A stretch of 13,581 nt of DNA from Dialister sp. UBA734 (GTDB lineage: Bacteria; Bacillota; Negativicutes; Veillonellales; Dialisteraceae). Shown piece by piece: positions 6,829 to 13,556 of this stretch; the stretch's first letter is position 1; each line of letters starts with the position of its first letter. The stretch is taken from the NCBI GenBank assembly GCA_002297935.1, contig DBLC01000076.1:1-13581 (forward strand). The letters are read 5' to 3'. The translations under genes were made by a program, and so were the position numbers. The notes beneath the pieces were generated by a model, which saw only the letters and a list, made by a program, of their open reading frames with translations, did no database searches and had not been told where the DNA came from.

Positions 6829-8304
6829 TCATTTTGCCTTTTCAAATTCCGGATGCATCACGGCTGGGATGCCCATAGCGTGTTCCAGGGTTGCCAGGCC
6901 GATGTTGTAGTTATACAGGGCGGTGATGTAATTGGTGCGTGCGGTGTTCAGCTGCAGTTCTGCATCCAATACATCCAAGTTGATACCTACGCCGCTGCTG
7001 TAGCGAACGGTGGCAATCTTGTAGGCTTCTTCTGCCTGTGCTACAGAGGCTTCTGCCGCACGAATCTGTTCTTTATAGGAAAGAATATTCAGATAATCCT
7101 GACGAACTTCCAGTTCAATCTTTTCTCTGGCCTGGAGCAAAGATTCCTGAGCTGCCTTCAATGCGGCATCAGCTTTCTTTACAGAGGCCTGGGTGGCACC
7201 ACCATCCCAAAGGCTCCAAGAAAGTCCACCCTGAACAGACCATTTGTCTTTGTCAAATCCGGAGATAGCGGCTTCATTCCAACCATAACCACCGCCTACG
7301 CTAACGGTCGGCAGGTAACCTGCTTTAGCGGAACGAAGAGATGCCTGTGCTGCTTTCACACCATAGTCAGCCTGTACCAATTCCCAACGGTATTTCTGGG
7401 CCATCAGAATGGCCTGGTCCATGGTGAGATCAAATTCCGGTTCTGGGAATTCTTTGTCCATGGCATTGAGCTTGGTATTCATAGGCACACGCATGATGTT
7501 ATTCAGATTGGCTTCTGCTACATCACGGGTATTGTCGGCCGCAATCTTCTGCTGTTTGGCATTGGCCAAAGATACATTGGAAGTCAATACATCCAATTTA
7601 GCCACAATGCCTGCATCAAACTGCTGCTGTACGTTGTTCAAGTGGTTCGCATAATCATTCACAGACTGTGCCTGTACATCAGCCAATTTGATGGCTTCCA
7701 GGTACTGGTAATAGGCCTGGACAGCAGACAATTTGGTGTCCGCTTCGGTCTTATACACATCCAGGTCCGCAATGTTCTTTGCATAGCGAGCCGCATCAAT
7801 GGCTCCTTCCACTTTGCCAAAGGTCCACACCGGCCAAGACACATTCAGACTCTGGCTATAGGAACGATTGTCATTTCTCTGTAATCTAGCCAGTTCTGCT
7901 TTGCTCTGGCTTCCAGTCCAGCTATAACTGAGACTTGGATTCTTCTTAGCAGCGGCAGCGCTCACATCAGCTTCTGCTTCTTTACGCTGCAATTCAGCAA
8001 TGGTGATATCCCGGTTGTTCTGAATAGCTGTGGTGACAGCGCCTTTCAGGTCGATATCCAGGTTGGCAGCTTCCGGAGCAGCTACGTCAGCAATGGCATC
8101 GCCCAAGTTTTTCTGGAGGAGCATGTTGTTGAAGTTCACCGTCTTATCAGTGGTTTTCTGATCCATCTGTGCCGCAATGGCTTTCTGGGTAATCACTGGA
8201 TCGGTCATGATTTTCGTAGCGGAACCTTTGGCTTCTACGCCTACACCCATAGAAAGTGCCAGAATCACAGAAGCCGCCAACACGCGGTAGGTATATTTCT
8301 TCAT
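6829..8304 (-). CDS. tolC: TolC-family outer-membrane efflux protein
   Basis: A 491-residue outer-membrane channel of the OEP/TolC family. Trimers form a beta-barrel in the outer membrane plus a long alpha-helical periplasmic tunnel used by efflux pumps and type I secretion. Residues 1-26 are a signal peptide (MKKYTYRVLA...VEAKG). Residues 27-82 are an extra N-terminal segment before the first OEP repeat. Two OEP halves follow (about 83-285 and 290-480), with matching landmarks: FDAGIVAKLDVLTSNVSLA (229-247) and YSSGVGINLDVLDAELQL (435-452), and strands WPVWTFG and WSLWDGG. The ATG at 8304 is chosen because the signal peptide starts there; the frame continues to a TTG at 8343, which would put 13 polar residues in front. 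No inner-membrane pump or adaptor gene is present in the window; its neighbours are mlaD and tamB. Confidence 0.93.
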   Translation of the reverse strand: MKKYTYRVLAASVILALSMGVGVEAKGSATKIMTDPVITQKAIAAQMDQKTTDKTVNFNNMLLQKNLGDAIADVAAPEAANLDIDLKGAVTTAIQNNRDITIAELQRKEAEADVSAAAAKKNPSLSYSWTGSQSKAELARLQRNDNRSYSQSLNVSWPVWTFGKVEGAIDAARYAKNIADLDVYKTEADTKLSAVQAYYQYLEAIKLADVQAQSVNDYANHLNNVQQQFDAGIVAKLDVLTSNVSLANAKQQKIAADNTRDVAEANLNNIMRVPMNTKLNAMDKEFPEPEFDLTMDQAILMAQKYRWELVQADYGVKAAQASLRSAKAGYLPTVSVGGGYGWNEAAISGFDKDKWSVQGGLSWSLWDGGATQASVKKADAALKAAQESLLQAREKIELEVRQDYLNILSYKEQIRAAEASVAQAEEAYKIATVRYSSGVGINLDVLDAELQLNTARTNYITALYNYNIGLATLEHAMGIPAVMHPEFEKAK

Positions 8305-8371
8305 AAAGTTTCTTCCCTTCTTGTATGATAGATACATTGGCAAAATGCGGAATCATTTACCTAGTGATATT

Positions 8372-8437
8372 GTTGTTAGTTGTTGGTTGTTAGTTGTTGG
8401 AAGTATAACTAAAAACCAACAACTAACAACTAGCAAC
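8372..8437. repeat. Heptamer inverted repeat, family A (copy 3)
   Basis: The left arm (8372-8400) is of GTTGTTA/GTTGTTG units and the right arm (8413-8437) is its complement, with about two mismatches over 22 bp and a 12-nt loop. It lies in the 179-nt gap between mlaD and tolC, so the mlaEFD and tolC-tamB segments are separated by a hairpin. Confidence 0.88.
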
Positions 8438-8483
8438 TAAAATCATGTATTTCTACTATGAATTACCTATGGTTTACACTCCA

Positions 8484-9641
8484 TTAATAGGTATACCCCA
8501 GTCCGATATATTCTCCGCCGCCGCGATGATTGTGCGGGAAAATGGACTGGCCTGTAAGGAACAAATTGTCATCCAGGCGATAGGTACTGCGGACGCGAAC
8601 GGTCAAGTCATTCGGATCAAACAGGTCCGCAGAGAATTTCCATCTGTTCACTGTATAATCTCCGCCTACGCCGAGCTTATTACGAATAATCCCTGCACGC
8701 ATGCCATAGTCCCCTCTCGTCTTACCAAACATGGCATCATATACAGGATCATTCCCTATGGATTCTATCCCCAGAAGACCATAGGAGTTTCCGCCGATAC
8801 GGAAGAACAGATTCGGTGAAAAATCATCCTTCTTAGTATTATATAACAATTCGCCCGAAACAGATACATCTAAATTGTGATTTCCGTTCATAAATCCATT
8901 AATTTTTCCAGAAATATCTTTTGCATTGGCAGAAATTTCTTTGGCGTTCTCCGAAGCGACCACCATATTGTCCATAATTTTGCGAACATCGGCGGTAGCT
9001 TTGCCATCTCCATTGAATTGATAGAGCATGGAATTCACTTGGGAGGTAATGCCATGAATCTCATTGGCGGTCTGAATGCCTTGGGCGGTCAAGATGGCTA
9101 AATTCTCAGAAATGGCATCAAAATTCTGTATACTATTTTTCACATGACGTTGGGACTCTGCATCCCCCACCACCGTATTGATGCCATCTAACATAGTTTG
9201 GGCAGAAGTCATGAGTTTATCCATTTTGTCCATGGCCTGGTCGATGCCCGGAGCGGCTTTCCCTTTCACCTGCATTCCTTCGGCCAGAATGCCTCGTTCC
9301 TGGTGGCCACCGGATACTTTCACAAACCGACCGCCCATGACACTGCTGGTTTGGATGGAAAATTCTGCATCTTTCGGAACTTCCGCATCCTGATAGAAAC
9401 GAAGATGGAGCACAGCCTGTCCATTTTCTACGGAAATCTTATCCACCATGCCCACTTCTACGCCGGCATAGTGAATCGGATTGCCCGGTTCTATGCCTTC
9501 GGCTTCTGTGAAATAGCCGGTCACATGGAATCCGCTTTTCCCGAAAATCACCATGTTGCTCAAATGAATCATGATGCCTGCAAAGAGAAGAATCCCTACC
9601 AGGGCAAAGGCACCCACTTTTGCTTCTGTTGACCATTTCAT
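8484..9641 (-). CDS. mlaD: MlaD-like MCE protein with C-terminal beta-barrel
   Basis: A 385-residue MCE-domain lipid-binding subunit of the Mla phospholipid transporter; E. coli MlaD is about 183 residues, so this one is twice as long. Residues 10-30 are the inner-membrane anchor (GAFALVGILLFAGIMIHL). Residues 37-113 are the MCE domain (GFHVTGYF...EGIEPGNPIHYAGVEVG...VMGGRFVKVSGG). Residues 131-250 are a helical stalk, probably a coiled coil, with repeated Asn/Ala/Ile heptads. Residues 256-385 are alternating amphipathic strands rich in Gly and aromatics, ending GEYIGLGYTY, a typical C-terminal BAM-recognition strand. The layout matches the fused MlaD I recall from Veillonella parvula, thought to bridge both membranes. 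The ATG overlaps the mlaF stop by one base (TGATG), indicating translational coupling. Confidence 0.93.
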   Translation of the reverse strand: MKWSTEAKVGAFALVGILLFAGIMIHLSNMVIFGKSGFHVTGYFTEAEGIEPGNPIHYAGVEVGMVDKISVENGQAVLHLRFYQDAEVPKDAEFSIQTSSVMGGRFVKVSGGHQERGILAEGMQVKGKAAPGIDQAMDKMDKLMTSAQTMLDGINTVVGDAESQRHVKNSIQNFDAISENLAILTAQGIQTANEIHGITSQVNSMLYQFNGDGKATADVRKIMDNMVVASENAKEISANAKDISGKINGFMNGNHNLDVSVSGELLYNTKKDDFSPNLFFRIGGNSYGLLGIESIGNDPVYDAMFGKTRGDYGMRAGIIRNKLGVGGDYTVNRWKFSADLFDPNDLTVRVRSTYRLDDNLFLTGQSIFPHNHRGGGEYIGLGYTY

Positions 9642-10399
9642 CAGGCATCACCTTCTTTCAATAACTCTGGGTTCGACGGCAGTCCATTCATAAACTGCCG
9701 CACCCTCTCATCTTTCGATGCATACAATTCTTCCGGCTTTCCAATCGCCAGGAAGGACCCTTCATAGAGAAATGCCATCCGGTCCGCAATCATTTCGGCA
9801 GATTTCAAATCATGGGTCACCACCACACTGGTGGCATGCATCACTTTTTGTGTATTTCTAATGAGTAAACTAATATCGGTGGAACGAATGGGGTCCAGGC
9901 CGGCGGTGGGTTCATCATACAAGATGATATCCGGCTCCAGCGCAATGGCTCTGGCCAGGCTGACACGCTTTTTCATGCCCCCGGACAGGCTGGAGGGCAT
10001 CAAATCTTCGATGCCTTCCAATCCCACCAGTTTCAACTTTTCCTGCACCACTTTTTCTATTTCTTTTTCTGATAACTTCGTATGCATCCGAAGGCCGAAA
10101 GCCACATTTTCCTTTACATTCATGGAATCAAAGAGGGCGGAGTATTGAAATACCATGCCCATATGTCGCCGCTCTTCGTTGAGCTCCTGCTCCGATAACC
10201 TTGCCATATCTTTGCCATTGACCAGCACTTCCCCGGAAGTCGGTCGTAACAGGCCAATGATAAGTTTCAACAGCGTAGATTTCCCTGAACCAGACGCCCC
10301 TAGAATCACCATGGTCTCGCCGTCTTGGATAGATAGACTGACATCTTTTAATATGTGCCGATTTCCAAACGTTTGATATACATGCCTAATATCGATCAT
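9641..10399 (-). CDS. mlaF: Mla-type phospholipid ABC transporter, ATP-binding subunit
   Basis: A 252-residue ATPase that powers the MlaE permease. All ABC signatures are intact: Walker A GASGSGKST (34-42, Lys40), Q-loop VFQYSALF (Gln85), ABC signature LSGGM (138-142), Walker B IILYDEP (158-164, catalytic Glu163), and H-loop His196 in VVVTHDL. The C-terminal tail (FMNGLPSNPELLKEGDA) is typical of MlaF-like proteins. The start follows the mlaE stop by 8 nt, and its ribosome binding site GAGG overlaps the mlaE TGA, so the two are coupled. No MlaB (STAS) gene is present, so MlaF would work without its usual E. coli partner. Confidence 0.96.
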   Translation of the reverse strand: MIDIRHVYQTFGNRHILKDVSLSIQDGETMVILGASGSGKSTLLKLIIGLLRPTSGEVLVNGKDMARLSEQELNEERRHMGMVFQYSALFDSMNVKENVAFGLRMHTKLSEKEIEKVVQEKLKLVGLEGIEDLMPSSLSGGMKKRVSLARAIALEPDIILYDEPTAGLDPIRSTDISLLIRNTQKVMHATSVVVTHDLKSAEMIADRMAFLYEGSFLAIGKPEELYASKDERVRQFMNGLPSNPELLKEGDA

Positions 10400-10407
10400 A
10401 CAGTGCC

Positions 10408-11169
10408 TCAGAAAAGTAAGGAAGACAACAAGTAATTGGCTGCAAAGAGCATAATGATGGAATAGACCACCGACTGGGTGGTGGCCTTACCGACCCCTTC
10501 CGCTCCAGCGGTACAAGTCATGCCTCTGTCACATCCCACCAAAGCCACAATCATACCGAATACCACCGATTTGATGACACCGATATACAAGTCCGACGGA
10601 ACGCAGAACACATGGATGGAATGCATAAATACATAGGACGAAACGCCATGGGTAAGAGATGCTACAATCATACCGCCGCCGACACCAATGACGACGCCAA
10701 ATACATTGAGCAGCGGCAGCATAGCCATACAGGCAATGAGCCGGGGTACCACCAAGTACCCTACAGGGCTGACGGCCATACACCGAAGCGCATCGATTTG
10801 CTCCGTTACTCGCATGGTTCCGATTTCCGCCGTGATGGCAGCACCGACGCGGCCAGCCAAAACGACACCGCACAGCACAGGCCCCAATTCGCGGCCCATG
10901 CCAATGGCTACAATGCCACCGATAGTGAAATCCGCGCCGTACTTGGTCAGTTCCCCGGCAATCTGCACCGAAAGAACCATGCCTGTGAATAACAGCGTCA
11001 ATGCCACAATCGGGAAGGATAACACGCCCAGGTCTAAACACTGCTTGAAGGTCTCCCTGGTGCGCAGGGCACGGATTTCTTTCAGTGCTTCCCATAAAAG
11101 AAGGATCACCGCACCGAGTTGATGAAATACACCAATGGTATACCGTCCCAAAGATTCCAAAAATGACAC
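10408..11169 (-). CDS. mlaE: Mla-type phospholipid ABC transporter, permease subunit
   Basis: A 253-residue polytopic inner-membrane permease of the MlaE family (DUF140). Residues 94-128 carry the family hallmark ELGPVLCGVVLAGRVGAA and EIGTMRVTEQIDAL (115-128), the cytoplasmic coupling region that contacts MlaF. About five hydrophobic segments are visible: near 11-30, 48-70, 84-104, 140-172 and 195-212, plus a C-terminal one at 232-252. The start is GTG, supported by AAGGAGG 8 nt upstream and by the usual family N-terminus. It is the first gene of the mlaEFD cluster; the promoter must lie in the repeat-rich gap above it. Confidence 0.95.
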   Translation of the reverse strand: MSFLESLGRYTIGVFHQLGAVILLLWEALKEIRALRTRETFKQCLDLGVLSFPIVALTLLFTGMVLSVQIAGELTKYGADFTIGGIVAIGMGRELGPVLCGVVLAGRVGAAITAEIGTMRVTEQIDALRCMAVSPVGYLVVPRLIACMAMLPLLNVFGVVIGVGGGMIVASLTHGVSSYVFMHSIHVFCVPSDLYIGVIKSVVFGMIVALVGCDRGMTCTAGAEGVGKATTQSVVYSIIMLFAANYLLSSLLF

Positions 11170-11177
11170 GCCGGTGC

Positions 11178-11184
11178 CCTCCTT
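11178..11184 (-). promoter_or_regulatory. Ribosome binding site for the GTG start of mlaE
   Basis: AAGGAGG on the minus strand, 8 nt before the GTG at 11169. It is the strongest site in this leader and fixes the non-ATG start. Confidence 0.75.
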
Positions 11185-11196
11185 TCATTGTACTTA

Positions 11197-11218
11197 TGCA
11201 CCGCTGGTGCATCACTAT
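11197..11218 (-). repeat. Short palindrome TGCACCnnnGGTGCA, copy 2
   Basis: Same palindrome and same TCACTAT flank as at 832-853; only the middle bases differ. It lies 27 nt before the mlaE start, between a possible -10 box (TATAGT) and the ribosome binding site, so it may be the 5' end of the mRNA or an operator. Confidence 0.55.
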
Positions 11219-11237
11219 AAACACTTACAATAGACTC

Positions 11238-11276
11238 AGTAGCTAGTAGCTAGGGATTAGGGATTAGGGAAATAGG
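11238..11276. repeat. Heptamer repeat, family C, left arm (copy 1)
   Basis: Successive 7-bp units GTAGCTA, GTAGCTA, GGGATTA, GGGATTA, then GGGAAAT. It pairs with the inverted copy at 11566-11607. A third copy at 13513-13556 shares the downstream ATAATTCC/ATGATTCC and GGGA flank. Three GGG runs plus GG give weak G-quadruplex potential. Confidence 0.8.
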
Positions 11277-11296
11277 CGATAATTCCTTTTGGGATA

Positions 11297-11425
11297 AAGG
11301 TTCTAAGGGGACAAAAGGTTCTGAAGGTGCTAAGGAACCCCGAATGAGAGGATAACACCAGCGTCTATCGACTCATTCGAGAGCCCTAAGAACCTTTTGT
11401 ACCTTTAGAACCTTATGAACCTTGA
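11297..11425. repeat. Nonamer inverted repeat, family D (copy 3)
   Basis: Left arm units AAGGTTCTA/AAGGTTCTG (about 11297-11348) and right complement (about 11371-11425). The inner pair CGAATGAG/CTCATTCG (11341-11348 with 11372-11379) closes a loop carrying AGCGTCTATC, shared with copy 2. The core AGCGT...ATTCGA is the same in all three copies while the arms diverge. Confidence 0.8.
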
Positions 11426-11488
11426 TATCTAACCGCTTGGAGCAGGCATGACCGGGCACGCTGGATATGTTCATAGCGAAGTATACCA

Positions 11489-11530
11489 CCAGTGCCTCCC
11501 CCTCTGCCTTCGGCATCTCCCCCGACGGGG
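11489..11530. repeat. C-rich hairpin element related to family E
   Basis: Two adjacent small hairpins, GCCTTCGGC and CCCCCGACGGGGG, in a C-rich tract. The composition resembles the C-rich hairpins at 1230-1404, and both sit in or next to a family D repeat. The relation is by motif only. Confidence 0.4.
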
Positions 11531-11565
11531 GCGATAAAGGCTAGTATTTCTATGGATAGAGTCAT

Positions 11566-11607
11566 ATTTCCCTAATCCCTAGGGCCTAGCTACTAATCCC
11601 TTAACTA
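11566..11607. repeat. Heptamer repeat, family C, inverted arm (copy 2)
   Basis: Reverse complement of the family C pattern (TTTCCCTAATCCC, then CTAGCTACTAATCCC), ending TTAACTAGTCAC, which is a family B heptamer joined in the same 7-bp frame. It starts 15 nt after the stop of the S55 gene and is the partner of the arm at 11238-11276. Confidence 0.8.
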
Positions 11608-11621
11608 GTCACTTATAACAA

Positions 11622-13487
11622 TTATTTCTTCTCTTCCTTCGCCAGCTGTTCTTTTTCTTTGTTGCTCATTTCTACCACAGCCTGTTGTTTGCTCTTGGCC
11701 AGTTTCTTCAAGGCTTTATCCCGGTCTGCGGGAGCCATGACTTTGAAGGTGAATTGTCCATCACCGAAAATCACATAGTCCGTGTCCACCCGACTCTTGG
11801 GGGCTTCTTTTTCCGCATCTTCTTTGGCGGCACTGTCTTTCAGATAGTCCGGCTTTTCGGCTGGTTTCTTTTCCTGAATTTCTGCCTTCTTGTCTCCGTT
11901 TTCATCTTTAGAAATCATGCTGATGTCCGGGTCGATGATTTCGGCTACAATCTGGTTATTCTGGTCTTCTTTCATGAGACGGCTGTGCAAATCATTGAAA
12001 TCTTTATAGGTCTGCAGCCGACTGATGATTTCATCGGTTAAATTGTATTTCTGCTGCTGAATCAAGTATGGCAGAGGCACCACGCCGCCGCCACGAATTT
12101 CCAGCATCATATCGCCATAAGGTTGGTCCTTCGGAATGGTGAAGGTCAAATCTTTGTAGAAAATATCTCCCCGGTACGGCTGGAGCCGGGCGCGGATGTA
12201 CACCGTGTCCCCAGGGCTCACGATAATCGGAGACGCCGACGCATCCAAGAGCTGGGCGGTCTTTCTTTCCTTGGTGACATTCATGTCCACATTGATGTGA
12301 CTCAAAGTGTATTTCTCAAACCGGTTCTGTTCCAGGAGACGGACCACATTGTACATTTCGTCCACACTGCGTTCCGCAATGTCTTTGGAGGACCAGTACA
12401 TGTTCGTTCTAGTGAAGGGCTTCTGTTTCAAATCTTTCGGATACAACGTATAAGTGAAAGAAACGGTGCCTTCCCCTTTTCTGTCCAGCGTATTGCTCAT
12501 GGCATTGTAAATGGAAGTGACAGACAAAGTAGGAAGCATGGCTTCGTTCTGAATCATACGGACATTGAGATTGTTGATTTTTCCGGTGTCTTCATCGTTC
12601 ACCGTAGCGTGGAGAGCCACCGATTCAGGCAATTTACCAGCAATGCCGCTGATACCGGCCCCTCTGTCTTGGTTAATGGTCCCAATTTCCGCCCCTACAG
12701 TGCCCAACTTGAAAGGAATGTTGTGGCTGGGAATGACGGTGAAAATATAGGAATTATGCATGAAATACTGGGAATTTCCCTTATCTAGGAAAGGATGCCC
12801 AAAAGCCACCATATGGTCGCCATCCACATAGGTTACAGTCCCCACAGCCCCCAGTTTCAAATCGCCGGTCACCAAAGTGGCCGATACGGCGCCGCCGGCT
12901 TCCAACGGACGCGCCGTGTTATCAGCTTCCACCGAAGCCGCTGCATAGGGCACCATATGGAAATCCTTCATTTTGTCCGACAAGAAATCCATGCCCCCAG
13001 CGGTGTATCCGCTCGCCATGAGCGGCGTTTCCAGAGGAATCAAATCTTTCCCTGCGTCCGGCACCAACGTATTGGCCTTTTTATCGTCTACCATCCACAG
13101 ATTGATCATATCCGCAATGGGCGTCACCATACCGATACGCCCTTCGGACTGAGGGAAGCCGTAAGCAATGGCACCGAGCAATTTCCCATTGATGTACACC
13201 GGGCTACCGCTCATGCCTTGGGCAATACCTAAGGTTTTATCGATCACAGGACCGGACACTTTGACAAGCACCAAGTCACCGCCGGTGGCCCCTTTATTTT
13301 TCATGACCCCCAGCACATCGACCCGGAAGGTATCAATCTTCGTGCCCTGCACCACAGTCTTCGCATACCCGTGCATACCTTCCTTCACTTCTGACACAGG
13401 CATGAACTCCTGGGCGGCGACGGGCATCACACAGGACAAGGCCAGCCCTACCGCCAGTGCCAAACGCTTCATTTTATTTTTTAACAT
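11622..13487 (-). CDS. Secreted SpoIVB-like S55 peptidase-domain protein, permuted order
   Basis: A 621-residue exported protein with a SpoIVB-type serine peptidase (S55) domain. Residue numbers here use a TTG start 9 nt upstream, so subtract 3 for the ATG form. Residues 4-28 are a signal peptide (MLKNKMKRLALAVGLALSCVMPVAA). Residues 33-135 hold the Ser block: SEVKEGMHGYAKTVVQGT, then QGMSGSPVYINGKLLGAIAYGF (nucleophile probably Ser96). Residues 205-315 hold the His block, VDGDHMVAFGHPF (His234), followed by GTINQDRGAGISGIAGKLP. In B. subtilis SpoIVB, as I recall it, the His block comes first and the Ser block ends the protein, so this order is swapped. No PDZ domain is seen. Residues 420-480 look like a beta domain; the tail 530-624 is Lys/Glu-rich. 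The ATG at 13487 has AGGAGG 11 nt upstream; the TTG at 13496 is only 2 nt from it. The substrate is unknown. It lies upstream of mlaE on the same strand. Confidence 0.85.
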   Translation of the reverse strand: MLKNKMKRLALAVGLALSCVMPVAAQEFMPVSEVKEGMHGYAKTVVQGTKIDTFRVDVLGVMKNKGATGGDLVLVKVSGPVIDKTLGIAQGMSGSPVYINGKLLGAIAYGFPQSEGRIGMVTPIADMINLWMVDDKKANTLVPDAGKDLIPLETPLMASGYTAGGMDFLSDKMKDFHMVPYAAASVEADNTARPLEAGGAVSATLVTGDLKLGAVGTVTYVDGDHMVAFGHPFLDKGNSQYFMHNSYIFTVIPSHNIPFKLGTVGAEIGTINQDRGAGISGIAGKLPESVALHATVNDEDTGKINNLNVRMIQNEAMLPTLSVTSIYNAMSNTLDRKGEGTVSFTYTLYPKDLKQKPFTRTNMYWSSKDIAERSVDEMYNVVRLLEQNRFEKYTLSHINVDMNVTKERKTAQLLDASASPIIVSPGDTVYIRARLQPYRGDIFYKDLTFTIPKDQPYGDMMLEIRGGGVVPLPYLIQQQKYNLTDEIISRLQTYKDFNDLHSRLMKEDQNNQIVAEIIDPDISMISKDENGDKKAEIQEKKPAEKPDYLKDSAAKEDAEKEAPKSRVDTDYVIFGDGQFTFKVMAPADRDKALKKLAKSKQQAVVEMSNKEKEQLAKEEKK

Positions 13488-13498
13488 ATCAGGCAAAG

Positions 13499-13504
13499 CC
13501 TCCT
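13499..13504 (-). promoter_or_regulatory. Ribosome binding site deciding the S55 gene start
   Basis: AGGAGG on the minus strand. It is 11 nt before the ATG at 13487 and 2 nt before the in-frame TTG at 13496, so the ATG is preferred although the spacing is slightly long. Confidence 0.65.
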
Positions 13505-13512
13505 GCTTTATA

Positions 13513-13556
13513 AATCAGGGATAAGGGATTAGTAGCTAGGGATTAGGAAATATATA
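13513..13556. repeat. Heptamer repeat, family C (copy 3)
   Basis: Contains GGGATTAGTAGCTAGGGATT followed by AGGAAATA, four bases, ATGATTCC and GCTAGGGA. The same order (AAATA, spacer, ATAATTCC, spacer, GGGA) follows copy 1 at 11271-11295, so the repeat unit is longer than the heptamers. It lies upstream of the S55 gene; a partner arm may lie beyond the window. Confidence 0.7.

Larger units (their letters stand above)
11170..11621. other. Gene-free stretch of nested inverted repeats upstream of mlaE
   Basis: No coding sequence is credible here. Reading outward to inward: family C arms at 11238-11276 and 11566-11607 face each other; between them lie a family D inverted repeat (11297-11425) and a C-rich hairpin element (11489-11530). 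Near mlaE is a short palindrome (11197-11218). A TATAGT box (11214-11219, minus strand) is a possible -10 but has no good -35. Part of this must hold the mla promoter. Confidence 0.65.

Noticed and set aside
8305..8343. Longer TolC start at the TTG at 8343
   Set aside because: It would add 13 polar residues before a good signal peptide; the ATG at 8304 is the natural start.
11187..11192. TACAAT as the -10 box of the mlaE promoter
   Set aside because: It would place the transcript start on or next to the ribosome binding site, and there is no -35 box at suitable spacing.
10529..11224. 231-codon minus-strand frame overlapping mlaE
   Set aside because: It is the other reading frame of mlaE; the translation is rich in Cys/Arg/His and lacks MlaE motifs, which are all in the 10408-11169 frame.
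12123..12788. 221-codon plus-strand open frame opposite the S55 gene
   Set aside because: Antisense shadow; the minus-strand protein has clear motifs and a signal peptide, this one has none.
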